DNA of 29,159 bases from contig NZ_CAMIIE010000037.1 in assembly GCF_946222605.1 (NCBI RefSeq), positions 1-29,159 on the forward strand, given 5' to 3'. The stretch comes from an uncultured Acidocella sp. (GTDB lineage Bacteria > Pseudomonadota > Alphaproteobacteria > Acetobacterales > Acetobacteraceae). The notes below the pieces were generated by a model. The model made no database searches. It was not told the DNA's origin and saw only the letters and a list, made by a program, of their open reading frames with translations. The first letter of the stretch is position 1. Each line of letters opens with the position of its first letter. This document shows positions 1 to 6,421 of the stretch, piece after piece. Position numbers and translations under genes: made by a program.

Positions 1-43
1 TGCCTTCGGAGGGCAACGCTCTATCCAGCTGAGCTACGGGTCC
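1..43 (-). tRNA. tRNA-Arg (anticodon CCG), 5' part only
   Basis: Read on the minus strand, this gives a tRNA 5' half: a 7-nt acceptor strand GGACCCG, the TA spacer, a D arm beginning GCTCAG and ending GAGC, then an anticodon arm with loop CTCCGAA, which places CCG at positions 34-36. CCG reads the arginine codon CGG, a common codon in this GC-rich window. The 3' half (variable loop, T arm, acceptor 3' strand, CCA) lies beyond the left edge, so the call rests on about 43 nt. It lies downstream of the TDT gene on the same strand but has its own promoter candidate at 56-84. Confidence 0.88.
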
Positions 44-55
44 GGCTTGGAAGCC

Positions 56-84
56 CTTCTAGCGGCATCAGCCTGCCGGGGCAA
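56..84 (-). promoter_or_regulatory. Candidate sigma-70 type promoter of the tRNA-Arg gene
   Basis: On the minus strand TTGCCC (84-79) and TAGAAG (61-56) are separated by exactly 17 bases. The -10 ends 12 bases before the mature tRNA 5' end, which suits a short 5' leader to be removed by RNase P. Position and spacing are the support; both hexamers are imperfect. Confidence 0.4.
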
Positions 85-172
85 CTGTCGGGGCGGCCAG
101 GGTTGCGGCGATGGCGAGGCGCTGCGTCTGGCCGCCGGAGCGTGGGGCCGGCACGCCGAAAACTTGGCGCGT

Positions 173-1288
173 TCAAGCCATGGGTTTGGGCGCTGCCGGG
201 GACATGTAGGGCGCGGCGAAGAGGGAGCCGTGATAGGCGCCGCGGGCGGTGCGCAGGGCGACGATGCTCCAGAGTGCGGTGAACATGCCGGTCAGCACAT
301 GCCCGGCCAAAACAAAGGCTGCCAGCCCCGTCTGCGCCCCCAGCGCGTTGGTCGCCAGAATGAACACGCCGAGCGGGAAGGTGAAGCCCCACCAGCCCAT
401 ATTGAAGGGCAGACGATGCGGGCGCTGAACCAGCACCATCGCCACCGCCAGCGCCAGCCACCAGGCGCCATAGGCCCAGATCACCAGCCCGCCGATCACC
501 CCCAGCCCCTGCGCCACCGGGCCGATAAAGGCCAGATGCCCGCCCGCGAATGCCCCCGGCGCCGCCTGGCCCAGCAACAGCAAGCCCAGCGCCCCCGTCC
601 CCAGCGGCCCCAAAGCCAGCCAGGAAGAGACCGCCAGCTCCGGTGCCGGCAGCGAATGCAGCACCAGCCGCAGGAACAGAATGGTGAGAATGCCCAGCGC
701 CAACGGCACCGAAAGCGCCCACAACCCATATCCCGCCAGCACCAGATTGGCCGCCACGTCCTGCGGCAGATGCGGCGCCAGCAGCGCCCCGCTGGCCGCC
801 GCCACCTCGCACGCCACAATCGGCAGCAGCCAGACGCCGGTCATCGATTCCAGCATATGTTTCTGCGTCACCACCATGGCGAGCGGCACGCCGAGCCCGG
901 TGAGCACCGAGAGCAGCGCATCCACCTCCCACAGCCGCAATGCCAGCTGCGGGTCATGCCCGAAAGCCAGCGTACCGTTGGTGATGGTCGCCAGCCCCAT
1001 CGGGATCGCGCCCAGGAACATCGGCATCACCGGATGGGTGAAAATCTTCACCGCCTGGCGCGGATACAGCGCCCAATGCGCCAGATAGGCCAGGGAAAAC
1101 ACCGAAAACAGCACGATATTCGCCCGCCAGAGTTCGGCCGCCAGCCCCGGCAGCCAGGCCGGGCCGGGCAGCTGGTTCAGCAGCAGCGCGAACACGCCGG
1201 TGCCCATGGTGACGGTGAACCAGTTCGGCGTGAAATGGCGCACCAGCTCCAGCGGATGCGCGTGATGGGTGAAGGGTCGAGCGAACAT
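173..1288 (-). CDS. TDT / SLAC1-family anion channel or exporter (TehA/Ssu1-like)
   Basis: This 371-residue integral membrane protein is predicted to sit in the inner membrane with about ten hydrophobic segments. Near the N terminus it has the family hallmark FTPNWFTVTMGTG. TDT/SLAC1 proteins (TehA, Mae1, yeast Ssu1, plant SLAC1) are trimeric channels or exporters for small anions such as sulfite, nitrate, chloride or dicarboxylates. Substrate cannot be read from sequence. A divergent LysR gene (1387-2283) suggests ligand-controlled expression; a sulfite-efflux role like that of Ssu1 is an inference. The start at 1288 is chosen over an upstream in-frame ATG at 1366 because an AGGCAGGT Shine-Dalgarno stretch precedes it, the family motif begins shortly after, and the longer form would run through the regulatory region. 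No clear T-rich terminator follows the stop. Confidence 0.85.
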   Translation of the reverse strand: MFARPFTHHAHPLELVRHFTPNWFTVTMGTGVFALLLNQLPGPAWLPGLAAELWRANIVLFSVFSLAYLAHWALYPRQAVKIFTHPVMPMFLGAIPMGLATITNGTLAFGHDPQLALRLWEVDALLSVLTGLGVPLAMVVTQKHMLESMTGVWLLPIVACEVAAASGALLAPHLPQDVAANLVLAGYGLWALSVPLALGILTILFLRLVLHSLPAPELAVSSWLALGPLGTGALGLLLLGQAAPGAFAGGHLAFIGPVAQGLGVIGGLVIWAYGAWWLALAVAMVLVQRPHRLPFNMGWWGFTFPLGVFILATNALGAQTGLAAFVLAGHVLTGMFTALWSIVALRTARGAYHGSLFAAPYMSPAAPKPMA

Positions 1289-1336
1289 TTGTGACCTGCC
1301 TTTCGCCCGCTGATCTAGGCCGCGCGGAACAATCTT

Positions 1337-1353
1337 AAAAACTGATAGTTTTT
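1337..1353. promoter_or_regulatory. Perfect 17-bp palindrome, likely LysR operator between divergent genes
   Basis: AAAAACT-GAT-AGTTTTT is a perfect inverted repeat (7-bp arms, 3-bp spacer) in a conspicuously AT-rich patch between the TDT channel and the LysR gene. LysR-type regulators usually bind a dyad near their own divergent promoter. The dyad overlaps the candidate -35 of the LysR promoter (1352-1357), consistent with autoregulation. The link to this regulator is inferred from position. Confidence 0.55.
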
Positions 1354-1380
1354 GTTCGATTGACAAATTTGGTTTATGTA
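1352..1380 (+). promoter_or_regulatory. Candidate promoter of the LysR gene, probably leaderless transcript
   Basis: TTGTTC (1352-1357), a 17-base spacer and TATGTA (1375-1380) form a plausible promoter. Seven bases after the -10 is 1387, the A of the LysR start codon. No Shine-Dalgarno sequence is visible before that ATG, so the mRNA may start at the codon itself. Confidence 0.4.
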
Positions 1381-1386
1381 TTTCGC

Positions 1387-2283
1387 ATGACCCTCGAACA
1401 GCTCCGCATTTTCGCCGCCGTGGCCGAGCGCCAGCATATCACCCGTGCCGCCGCCGCCCTGAACCTCACCCAGGCGGCGGTCTCCGTCTCCATCGCGGCG
1501 CTGGAGACGCAGCATGATGTGAAATTGTTCGACCGGGTGGGGCGCAATATCGCACTTACTGAAACCGGGCGGCTGTTTCTGGAGGAGGCGCGGGGCGTGC
1601 TGGCGCGGGCGGCGGCGGCGGCGACGGCGCTGCGCGACTATGCCGGGCTGCGCCACGGCCAGCTCGCCGTGCATGCCAGCCAGACCATCGCCAGCTATTA
1701 TCTGCCGCGGCTGATCACCGCCTTCAAAGCCCAGCATCCGGGCTTCACCATCAATCTCGCCATCGGCAACACCGCCCAGGTGGCGCGCGCGGTGACGCTG
1801 GGCACGGCGGAGCTGGGCTTCGTGGAAGGCCCGCTGGACGATCCGGGGCTGCTGGTGGAGCCGGTGGCGGCGGAACGCATGGCCATCGTCACCCCGCCCG
1901 GCCATGACTGGGCCCGGGGCGGCGAACTCACCAACGCGGATCTGCGCCGCGCCGCCTGGGTGTTCCGGGAAGAGGGCTCGGGCACGCGGGAGGCGTTTCT
2001 GGCGCATCTGGCCGAACGCGGCATCGCGCTGGAGGCGCTGAACATCGCCCTCACGCTGCCTTCCAACGAGGCGGTGCGCGAGGCGGTGGCGGAGGGGGCG
2101 GGGGTGGCCTGTCTCTCGCCTTTGGTCTGTGCCCGGGCGCTCAGCGCCGGGGCGCTGCGGCGGGCCAATCTGCTGCTGCCGCCCCGGCCCTTCCAGGCGG
2201 TGCGGCACCGGCAGCGTTACGTGCCGAAAGCCGCCGGCGCCTTTCTGGCGCTGGCGGCGAAAATGCCGCCTTTTATCCCCTGA
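1387..2283 (+). CDS. LysR-family transcriptional regulator
   Basis: This 298-residue regulator has the normal LysR length. Residues 1-60 form the winged helix-turn-helix (starts MTLEQLRIFAAVAE; recognition region around TQAAVSVSIAALE). A linker helix follows, then a two-lobed periplasmic-binding-protein-like effector domain from about residue 90 (starts GQLAVHASQTIASYYLP). The effector-domain style resembles the CysB/CbbR/YeiE-like branch, but no ligand can be assigned. The ATG at 1387 is preferred to one at 1360 because it begins the HTH exactly and fits the -10 spacing. It is divergent from the TDT channel and probably controls it. The 3' end overlaps the convergent rhodanese gene by 11 bases. 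Confidence 0.9.
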   Translation: MTLEQLRIFAAVAERQHITRAAAALNLTQAAVSVSIAALETQHDVKLFDRVGRNIALTETGRLFLEEARGVLARAAAAATALRDYAGLRHGQLAVHASQTIASYYLPRLITAFKAQHPGFTINLAIGNTAQVARAVTLGTAELGFVEGPLDDPGLLVEPVAAERMAIVTPPGHDWARGGELTNADLRRAAWVFREEGSGTREAFLAHLAERGIALEALNIALTLPSNEAVREAVAEGAGVACLSPLVCARALSAGALRRANLLLPPRPFQAVRHRQRYVPKAAGAFLALAAKMPPFIP

Positions 2284-2605
2284 GGACGGGCAGCCCGGCC
2301 TGCATCCAGGCGGAGAGGCCGCCTTCCAGATGCCCCGCCACCGGCATGCCGGCCTGCGCGCACAGATTCGCCGCCATGCGCGAGCGCTTGCCGATGCCGC
2401 ACACCAGCACGACCTCGCCGGAGGGCAGCGCCGAGGGGTCGAAGCTGGAAAGCGGCAGGTTCATCGCCCCTTCGATTCGCGCCGCCTCGCATTCCTGCGG
2501 CTCACGCACATCAACGAGGATGATGCTGTTGGCCGCCAGCGCGTCTTTCAGCGCGAAGGGGTCATACAGGATGAAGGGGCGGGAGGCGGAGCCGGTGCTG
2601 GTCAT
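2273..2605 (-). CDS. Single-domain rhodanese-like sulfurtransferase
   Basis: This 110-residue protein is one rhodanese domain with no signal peptide, so it is probably cytoplasmic. It shows the CH2A-like stretch ILVDVREPQECEAARIEGAMN (within residues 29-49), the active-site loop CGIGKRS with nucleophile Cys69, and the closing GGLSAWMQAGLPV. The cysteine would carry a persulfide and donate sulfane sulfur to an acceptor such as thiol, cyanide or a protein partner. A neighbouring candidate anion (possibly sulfite) channel makes a sulfur-metabolism link tempting but unproven. It lies 98 bases downstream of the DUF985 cupin gene on the same strand and could share its transcript. No strong ribosome-binding site is visible before the ATG. 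Confidence 0.88.
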   Translation of the reverse strand: MTSTGSASRPFILYDPFALKDALAANSIILVDVREPQECEAARIEGAMNLPLSSFDPSALPSGEVVLVCGIGKRSRMAANLCAQAGMPVAGHLEGGLSAWMQAGLPVLRG

Positions 2606-2703
2606 AGGGGACGTGTCCTGTCACGGGATCGAGATTGCGGCGGGTTTAGGCGCGCTGGCGGGGGGCCGCAAGCGCGGGCCGGTTACAACGCCTTAAGCCG
2701 TGG

Positions 2704-3132
2704 TCAGGGCGCCCAGCCGGGCGGCGCCATCTCGAACCCCGCGAACGCGAAGGCCGGGGCGACGACGCAGGAGACCAGGCTCCAGGCGCCCAGAGATTTT
2801 GCCGCCTGCCAGGCCTCCTTCGGCACCACCGCCTGCAACGCCTCGCCGGCGGCAAGGTCGGGGCCAAGCCGCAGCGTTTCCGTGCCGATGCCAAGTTCCA
2901 GCGCCGCGCCGCCCTGCCAGAGCCAGATCTCGGCGGCATCGACCCGGTGCCAGTGCGAGCGCTCGCCCGCTTCCAGCAAAAACAGGATGGAGGTCGCCGC
3001 CCCGCGCCCGCCATCGGCCGGGCTGTCGCGCCAGAGTTCGCGGTAATGCCCGCCTTCGGGGTGCGGGCGCAGGGCCAGGGCGGATTTCACCGCGGCGGCG
3101 GCAAGGGTGGGGTCGCGCAGATCGATGCTCAT
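2704..3132 (-). CDS. DUF985 / cupin_5 family protein
   Basis: This 142-residue protein matches the usual length of the DUF985 cupins (YML079w-like). Family hallmarks in order are LRPHPEGGHYRELWRD, SILFLLEAGERSHWHRVDAAEIWLWQGG with the HWHR pair where a metal or sugar ligand could bind, and a C-terminal VAPAFAFAGFEMA. The fold is a small double-stranded beta-barrel; biochemical function in the family is poorly defined, and I do not assign one. It is divergent from the chromate-transporter pair (66 bp between starts). It may be co-transcribed with the rhodanese gene that follows it. Confidence 0.85.
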   Translation of the reverse strand: MSIDLRDPTLAAAAVKSALALRPHPEGGHYRELWRDSPADGGRGAATSILFLLEAGERSHWHRVDAAEIWLWQGGAALELGIGTETLRLGPDLAAGEALQAVVPKEAWQAAKSLGAWSLVSCVVAPAFAFAGFEMAPPGWAP

Positions 3133-3198
3133 CGCTCTGACCTACATTGCGCCGGCCCGCGTTGCCAGCGCGCGAGGCCCACGCTTAATCTGTCAAAA

Positions 3199-3756
3199 AT
3201 GCCCCCTGCCCCGCCCGCGCCGCGTCCGCGCCTGACCCATGCCCAGCTGTTCAGCGGATTTTTCATGGCCGGGATCATGGGGTTCGGCGGCGTGCTTCCG
3301 ATCATCCGGCGGATGATCGTCGATGAGCGCGGCTGGCTGAGCCAGCAGGAATTCAGCGAGCTGTTCTCGCTCTGCCAATCCCTCCCCGGCGCCAATGTGG
3401 TCAATCTCAGCTTCGCCTTCGGGGCGCGGGAGGCCGGGGTGAGCGGCGCGGCGGCGGCGATGTGCGGGTTGCTGAGCGCGCCGGTTGCCATCGTGCTCGG
3501 GCTGGGCGGGCTTTATACGCGCTATGGCGGGCTGGCGCCGGTGCGCCACGCGCTGCTCGGGCTGGCGGCGACGGCGGCGGGGCTGGTGCTGGGAACGTCG
3601 CTGCGCATCGCGGTGCCGATCGTGAAAAGCCGGCGCAATGCGGCGCTGGCGCTGGCGGTGTTCGGGCTGGCGGTGGGGCTGCATCTCTCGCTGCCTTATA
3701 TCGTGCTGATCGTGCTGCCGCTTTCGGTCTATCTCTCCTGGCGGGCGGTGACATGA
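3199..3756 (+). CDS. Chromate transporter, short-chain CHR subunit 1 (ChrA family)
   Basis: This 185-residue membrane protein is one half-size CHR domain. It begins with the family signature around FFMAGIMGFGGVLPIIRRM and continues with the conserved LPGANVVNLSFAFGAR. Four to six hydrophobic segments follow. Full-length ChrA carries two CHR domains of opposite topology; short-chain members occur as tandem pairs that are thought to work together in the inner membrane exporting chromate or a related oxyanion. The next gene overlaps by ATGA, the expected pairing. The ATG at 3199 is chosen because the family motif begins about 15 residues later and the upstream extension lies over the divergent cupin. 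The Shine-Dalgarno is weak. The true physiological substrate (chromate, sulfate or other) cannot be read here. Confidence 0.85.
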   Translation: MPPAPPAPRPRLTHAQLFSGFFMAGIMGFGGVLPIIRRMIVDERGWLSQQEFSELFSLCQSLPGANVVNLSFAFGAREAGVSGAAAAMCGLLSAPVAIVLGLGGLYTRYGGLAPVRHALLGLAATAAGLVLGTSLRIAVPIVKSRRNAALALAVFGLAVGLHLSLPYIVLIVLPLSVYLSWRAVT

Positions 3757-4274
3757 ACCTGCTCGGGCAGATCGCGCTGCTCTTCGGCAAGCTCTCGCTG
3801 CTAGCGGTGGGCGGAGCGAATTCCACCGTGCCGGAGCTGGCGCAGGTCGTCGTGAACCAGAAACATTGGCTCACCGCCTCGCAATTCGCGCAGCTTTACG
3901 CGATCGCCAACACCGCGCCGGGGCCGAATGTGATCCTGGTCACCGTCATCGGCGCGCATGTGGCCGGGGTGGTGGGCGGGCTGCTGGCGACGGCCTGCAT
4001 GGTGCTGCCGGCGGGGATTGTCGCGGCGATGATCGCGGCCTTGTTCAACAAGCATCGCGCGGCGCGCTGGCGGCGGGTGGCGCAGGCCGCGCTGCTGCCG
4101 CTCACCGCCGGGCTGGTCCTCGCCACCTCCTACGTGCTGGTGCGCCAGTCCGACACGGGCTGGCTCACCGCCTTGCTCACCGCCGCCACCACGCTGCTGG
4201 CCTGGCGGACCAGACTGCATCCGCTCTGGATGTTCGGCGCGGGGGCGCTGCTCGGGCTGGTCTTCTTAAATTAG
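3753..4274 (+). CDS. Chromate transporter, short-chain CHR subunit 2 (ChrA family)
   Basis: This 173-residue membrane protein is the second half-size CHR domain of the pair. It starts MNLLGQIALLFGKLSLLAVGG and contains IANTAPGPNVILVTVIGAHVAG, the counterpart of the LPGANVV motif in subunit 1. Its start codon overlaps the stop of subunit 1 (ATGA, 3753-3756), so the two are translationally coupled and likely form a heterodimer in the inner membrane. It ends with TAG 4272-4274, immediately before the first LldR-type operator. No chrB or other chromate-resistance regulator is nearby, so the annotation is by family only. Confidence 0.85.
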   Translation: MNLLGQIALLFGKLSLLAVGGANSTVPELAQVVVNQKHWLTASQFAQLYAIANTAPGPNVILVTVIGAHVAGVVGGLLATACMVLPAGIVAAMIAALFNKHRAARWRRVAQAALLPLTAGLVLATSYVLVRQSDTGWLTALLTAATTLLAWRTRLHPLWMFGAGALLGLVFLN

Positions 4275-4278
4275 ATTT

Positions 4279-4291
4279 TTGGTCCGACCAA
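4279..4291. promoter_or_regulatory. LldR-type operator O1
   Basis: TTGGT-CCG-ACCAA is a perfect 13-bp palindrome five bases after chrA subunit 2 ends and 74 bp upstream (centre to centre) of a related site at the regulator start. It fits the TGGTNNNACCA core recognised by FadR-type GntR regulators such as LldR. Confidence 0.7.
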
Positions 4292-4306
4292 TCGCCGCTT
4301 GCCTGG

Positions 4307-4322
4307 GCCGCCGCGCGGCGGC
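4307..4322. repeat. GC-only 16-bp perfect palindrome between the two operators
   Basis: GCCGCCGC-GCGGCGGC is self-complementary with no spacer. It could act as a rho-independent-like pause for the chrA transcript, although no T tract follows, or simply lie in the 5' leader of the lldR mRNA. Function is unknown. Confidence 0.35.
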
Positions 4323-4352
4323 AAAGCTGAGGCAGAGTTCAAGAATGGGAAA

Positions 4353-4365
4353 CCGGTCCGGCCAA
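4353..4365. promoter_or_regulatory. LldR-type operator O2 overlapping the regulator start codon
   Basis: CCGGTCCGGCCAA matches O1 at 10 of 13 positions and keeps the GGTCCG core. Its last A is the first base of the lldR ATG. The 74-bp separation of centres is about seven helical turns, which would allow a DNA loop as described for E. coli LldR. Confidence 0.5.
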
Positions 4366-5108
4366 TGGCAAATAGCGCGCTCTCCACCCGGCTTGAGGGG
4401 CTGATCCGCGAGACCGGCCTTCGCCCTGGCGACAGGCTGCCGGCAGAGCGGGTGCTGGCGGCGCGGCTTGGCGTCTCGCGCGCCAGCCTGCGCGAGGCGC
4501 TGCAGGGGTTGGCGCAGGCCGGGCGGGTGCAGGCGCGGCCGGGCAGCGGGCATTATCTCTGCGCCCCGAAGCTGGACGAGATCGTCGCCCCGCTGGCCGG
4601 GCTGATGCGCCAGAATCCGTCCTATTGGCGCGATGTGATGGAAATCCGCCGGGTGCTGGAGGCGCAGGCGGCCGAGCTGGCGGCGATGCGCGCCACCGAG
4701 GCGGACAAGGCCCGGCTGGCCGCGCAGATCGAGCGGCTGGAACAGATCCATGAGGCGGGCAGCGCGCATGAGGATGCGCAGGGCGATGCGGCCTTGCATC
4801 TGCTGATCGCCGAGGCCTCGCACAACCTCGTGTTGCTGCACATGATGCGCGGGCTGTTCGAGCTGCTGGCCGCCAGCATCTCCCACAGCCTGGAAAAACT
4901 CTATACCCGCCCGCAGACCTTCCGCATGCTGGCGCGCCAGCATCGCGCTCTGGCCAGCGCCATCACCGCCGGCCAGCCGGAGCAGGCGCGCCGGGCGGCG
5001 TTGCTGCATCTCGATTTCGTCGCCGCGACGCTGCGGCGGATCGAGGATGACGAGGCCAGAAGGCTGCGCCTCTCCCCTTCCCTGCAACCAGCGAGCGACA
5101 GTGCATGA
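4365..5108 (+). CDS. lldR: GntR/FadR-family regulator of L-lactate utilisation (LldR-like)
   Basis: This 247-residue protein has the two-domain FadR layout. Residues 5-70 are a winged helix with LRPGDRLPAERVLAARLGVSRASLREAL. Residues about 85-225 are an all-alpha FCD effector domain with the usual metal-ligand style residues (Asp, then three His, e.g. around DAALHLLIAEASHN and LARQHRALASAI). It overlaps lldD by ATGA, so it is expected to sense L-lactate and release operators O1 and O2. The start at 4365 is chosen because it directly begins the HTH domain; an in-frame start at 4299 would add 22 residues rich in Gly, Pro and Lys and run through both operator surroundings. The name is by analogy with the E. 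coli lldPRD regulator and the operators seen here. Confidence 0.82.
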   Translation: MANSALSTRLEGLIRETGLRPGDRLPAERVLAARLGVSRASLREALQGLAQAGRVQARPGSGHYLCAPKLDEIVAPLAGLMRQNPSYWRDVMEIRRVLEAQAAELAAMRATEADKARLAAQIERLEQIHEAGSAHEDAQGDAALHLLIAEASHNLVLLHMMRGLFELLAASISHSLEKLYTRPQTFRMLARQHRALASAITAGQPEQARRAALLHLDFVAATLRRIEDDEARRLRLSPSLQPASDSA

Positions 5109-6241
5109 TCATCTCCTCGACCACCGATTTCCGCGAAGCCGCCCGCCGGCGCCTGCCCCCCTTCCTGTTTCATTACGCCGATGGCGGCGCCTATGCGGAG
5201 CAGACGCTGCGGCGCAATGTCTCGGATCTGGCCGAGCTGGCGCTGCGCCAGCGTGTGTTGAAGAATGTCGCGGATGTCTCGCTCGCCACCACTGTGCTCG
5301 GACAGGAGATGGCGATGCCGGTGGCCATCGCCCCGGTCGGTCTGGCGGGCATGTATGCCCGGCGCGGCGAGGTGCAGGCGGCGCGGGCCGCGGAGAAAGC
5401 CGGGATTCCCTTCACCCTGTCCACGGTCTCGGTCTGCCCGATCGAGGAGGTGCAGAACGCGCTCGCCAAGCCGATCTGGTTTCAGCTTTATGTGCTGAAG
5501 GATCGCGGCTTCATGCGCAATGCGCTGGAGCGGGCCTGGGCGGCGGGGATCACCACGCTGATCTTCACCGTGGATATGCCGGTGCCAGGGGCGCGCTACC
5601 GGGATCTGCATGCCGGCATGTCCGGCCCCAGCGGCCCCTGGCGGCGGGTGCTGCAGGCGATGACGCATCCCGGCTGGGCCTTCGATGTCGGGCTGAACGG
5701 GCGCCCGCATGATCTGGGCAATATCTCCGCCTATCGCGGCAAGCCGACCAAGCTGGAGGATTATATCGCCTGGCTGGGCAATAATTTCGACCCGGCGATC
5801 GCCTGGGACGATCTGCAATGGCTGCGGGAGTTCTGGAAGGGCAAGATCGTCATCAAGGGCATTCTCGACCCCGAGGATGCCCGCGAGGCGGTGAAATTCG
5901 GCGCGGATGGCATCATCGTCTCCAACCATGGCGGCCGCCAGCTCGATGGCGTGCTCTCAAGCGCGCGGGCGCTGCCGCGCATCGTCGAGGCGGTTAAGGG
6001 CGAGCTGACCATCTTCGCCGATGGCGGGGTGCGCTCAGGGCTGGATGTGGTGCGGATGCTGGCGCTGGGCGCGGATGCGGTGCTGCTGGGCCGGGCCTAT
6101 GTGTATGCGCTGGCCACCGGCGGCGAGGCCGGGGTGAGCAAGCTGCTGGAGCTGATCGCCAAGGAGATGCGCGTGGCGATGGCGCTGACCGGGGTGACGC
6201 GGATTGCGCAGATCAACGGGGAGATACTGGACCGGGGGTGA
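5105..6241 (+). CDS. lldD: FMN-dependent L-lactate dehydrogenase
   Basis: This 378-residue enzyme is a member of the alpha-hydroxy-acid-oxidising flavoprotein family, slightly shorter than E. coli LldD (396). It oxidises L-lactate to pyruvate and passes electrons to the membrane quinone pool. Seen in order: N-terminal RRLPPFLFHYADGGAYAEQTL, FMN-barrel segment MPVAIAPVGLAGM, the catalytic block SNHGGRQLDG with His275, and the phosphate-binding FADGGVRSGLDVVRMLALGAD followed by LLGRA. The start ATG overlaps the regulator stop (ATGA). No lactate permease gene is adjacent, so uptake must come from elsewhere. Transcription probably runs from the O1/O2-controlled promoter. Confidence 0.95.
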   Translation: MIISSTTDFREAARRRLPPFLFHYADGGAYAEQTLRRNVSDLAELALRQRVLKNVADVSLATTVLGQEMAMPVAIAPVGLAGMYARRGEVQAARAAEKAGIPFTLSTVSVCPIEEVQNALAKPIWFQLYVLKDRGFMRNALERAWAAGITTLIFTVDMPVPGARYRDLHAGMSGPSGPWRRVLQAMTHPGWAFDVGLNGRPHDLGNISAYRGKPTKLEDYIAWLGNNFDPAIAWDDLQWLREFWKGKIVIKGILDPEDAREAVKFGADGIIVSNHGGRQLDGVLSSARALPRIVEAVKGELTIFADGGVRSGLDVVRMLALGADAVLLGRAYVYALATGGEAGVSKLLELIAKEMRVAMALTGVTRIAQINGEILDRG

Positions 6242-6272
6242 GCGCCCGGACAGGGCAGCTTTCCAACCGCAA

Positions 6273-6421
6273 CTGTTGCACCGCAACAGAAGCCTGACTA
6301 TGCTGGGATCATTCGTCAGGACCCGGTGAAAATCCGGGTGGCTCTTCCGGCCGCCGATCCGCCGGACAACGCGGGCACCGGGCTTCGCCCCGCCCCTCGC
6401 TGAAATCATTTTACAGATCCC
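6273..6421 (+). promoter_or_regulatory. Structured 5' leader of the SulP gene, candidate cis-regulatory RNA
   Basis: Five hairpins stand in a row before the SulP start. A: 6273-6279 with 6283-6289 (7 bp, loop ACC). B: 6293-6298 with 6315-6320 (CCTGAC/GTCAGG, 16-nt loop). C: 6321-6326 with 6334-6339 (ACCCGG/CCGGGT, loop TGAAAAT). D: 6346-6351 with 6361-6366 (TCCGGC/GCCGGA, 9-nt loop). E: around 6380-6390. The loop of B holds TGGGATC (6304-6310), complementary to GATCCCA (6416-6422), which includes the A of the ATG; part of it (GGATC) also matches GATCC in the loop of D (6356-6360). These are alternative pairings. No good Shine-Dalgarno is visible. A sul1-type RNA (a motif reported upstream of alphaproteobacterial SulP genes) is possible, but I cannot match its consensus from memory. 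Hairpin A might instead end lldD transcription. Confidence 0.5.

Noticed and set aside
3168..3196. Perfect TTGACA on the minus strand at 3196-3191 as a cupin promoter
   Set aside because: At 16-18 bases downstream the sequence is only G and C, so no -10 supports it.
6273..6289. Rho-independent terminator for lldD
   Set aside because: The 7-bp hairpin is perfect but no T tract follows, so I keep it only as a leader hairpin of uncertain role.
6305..6375. Cobalamin riboswitch core (GTCAGGA and CCGGTGAAAATCCGG words)
   Set aside because: The words are in the wrong order and the rest of the conserved B12 box is missing.
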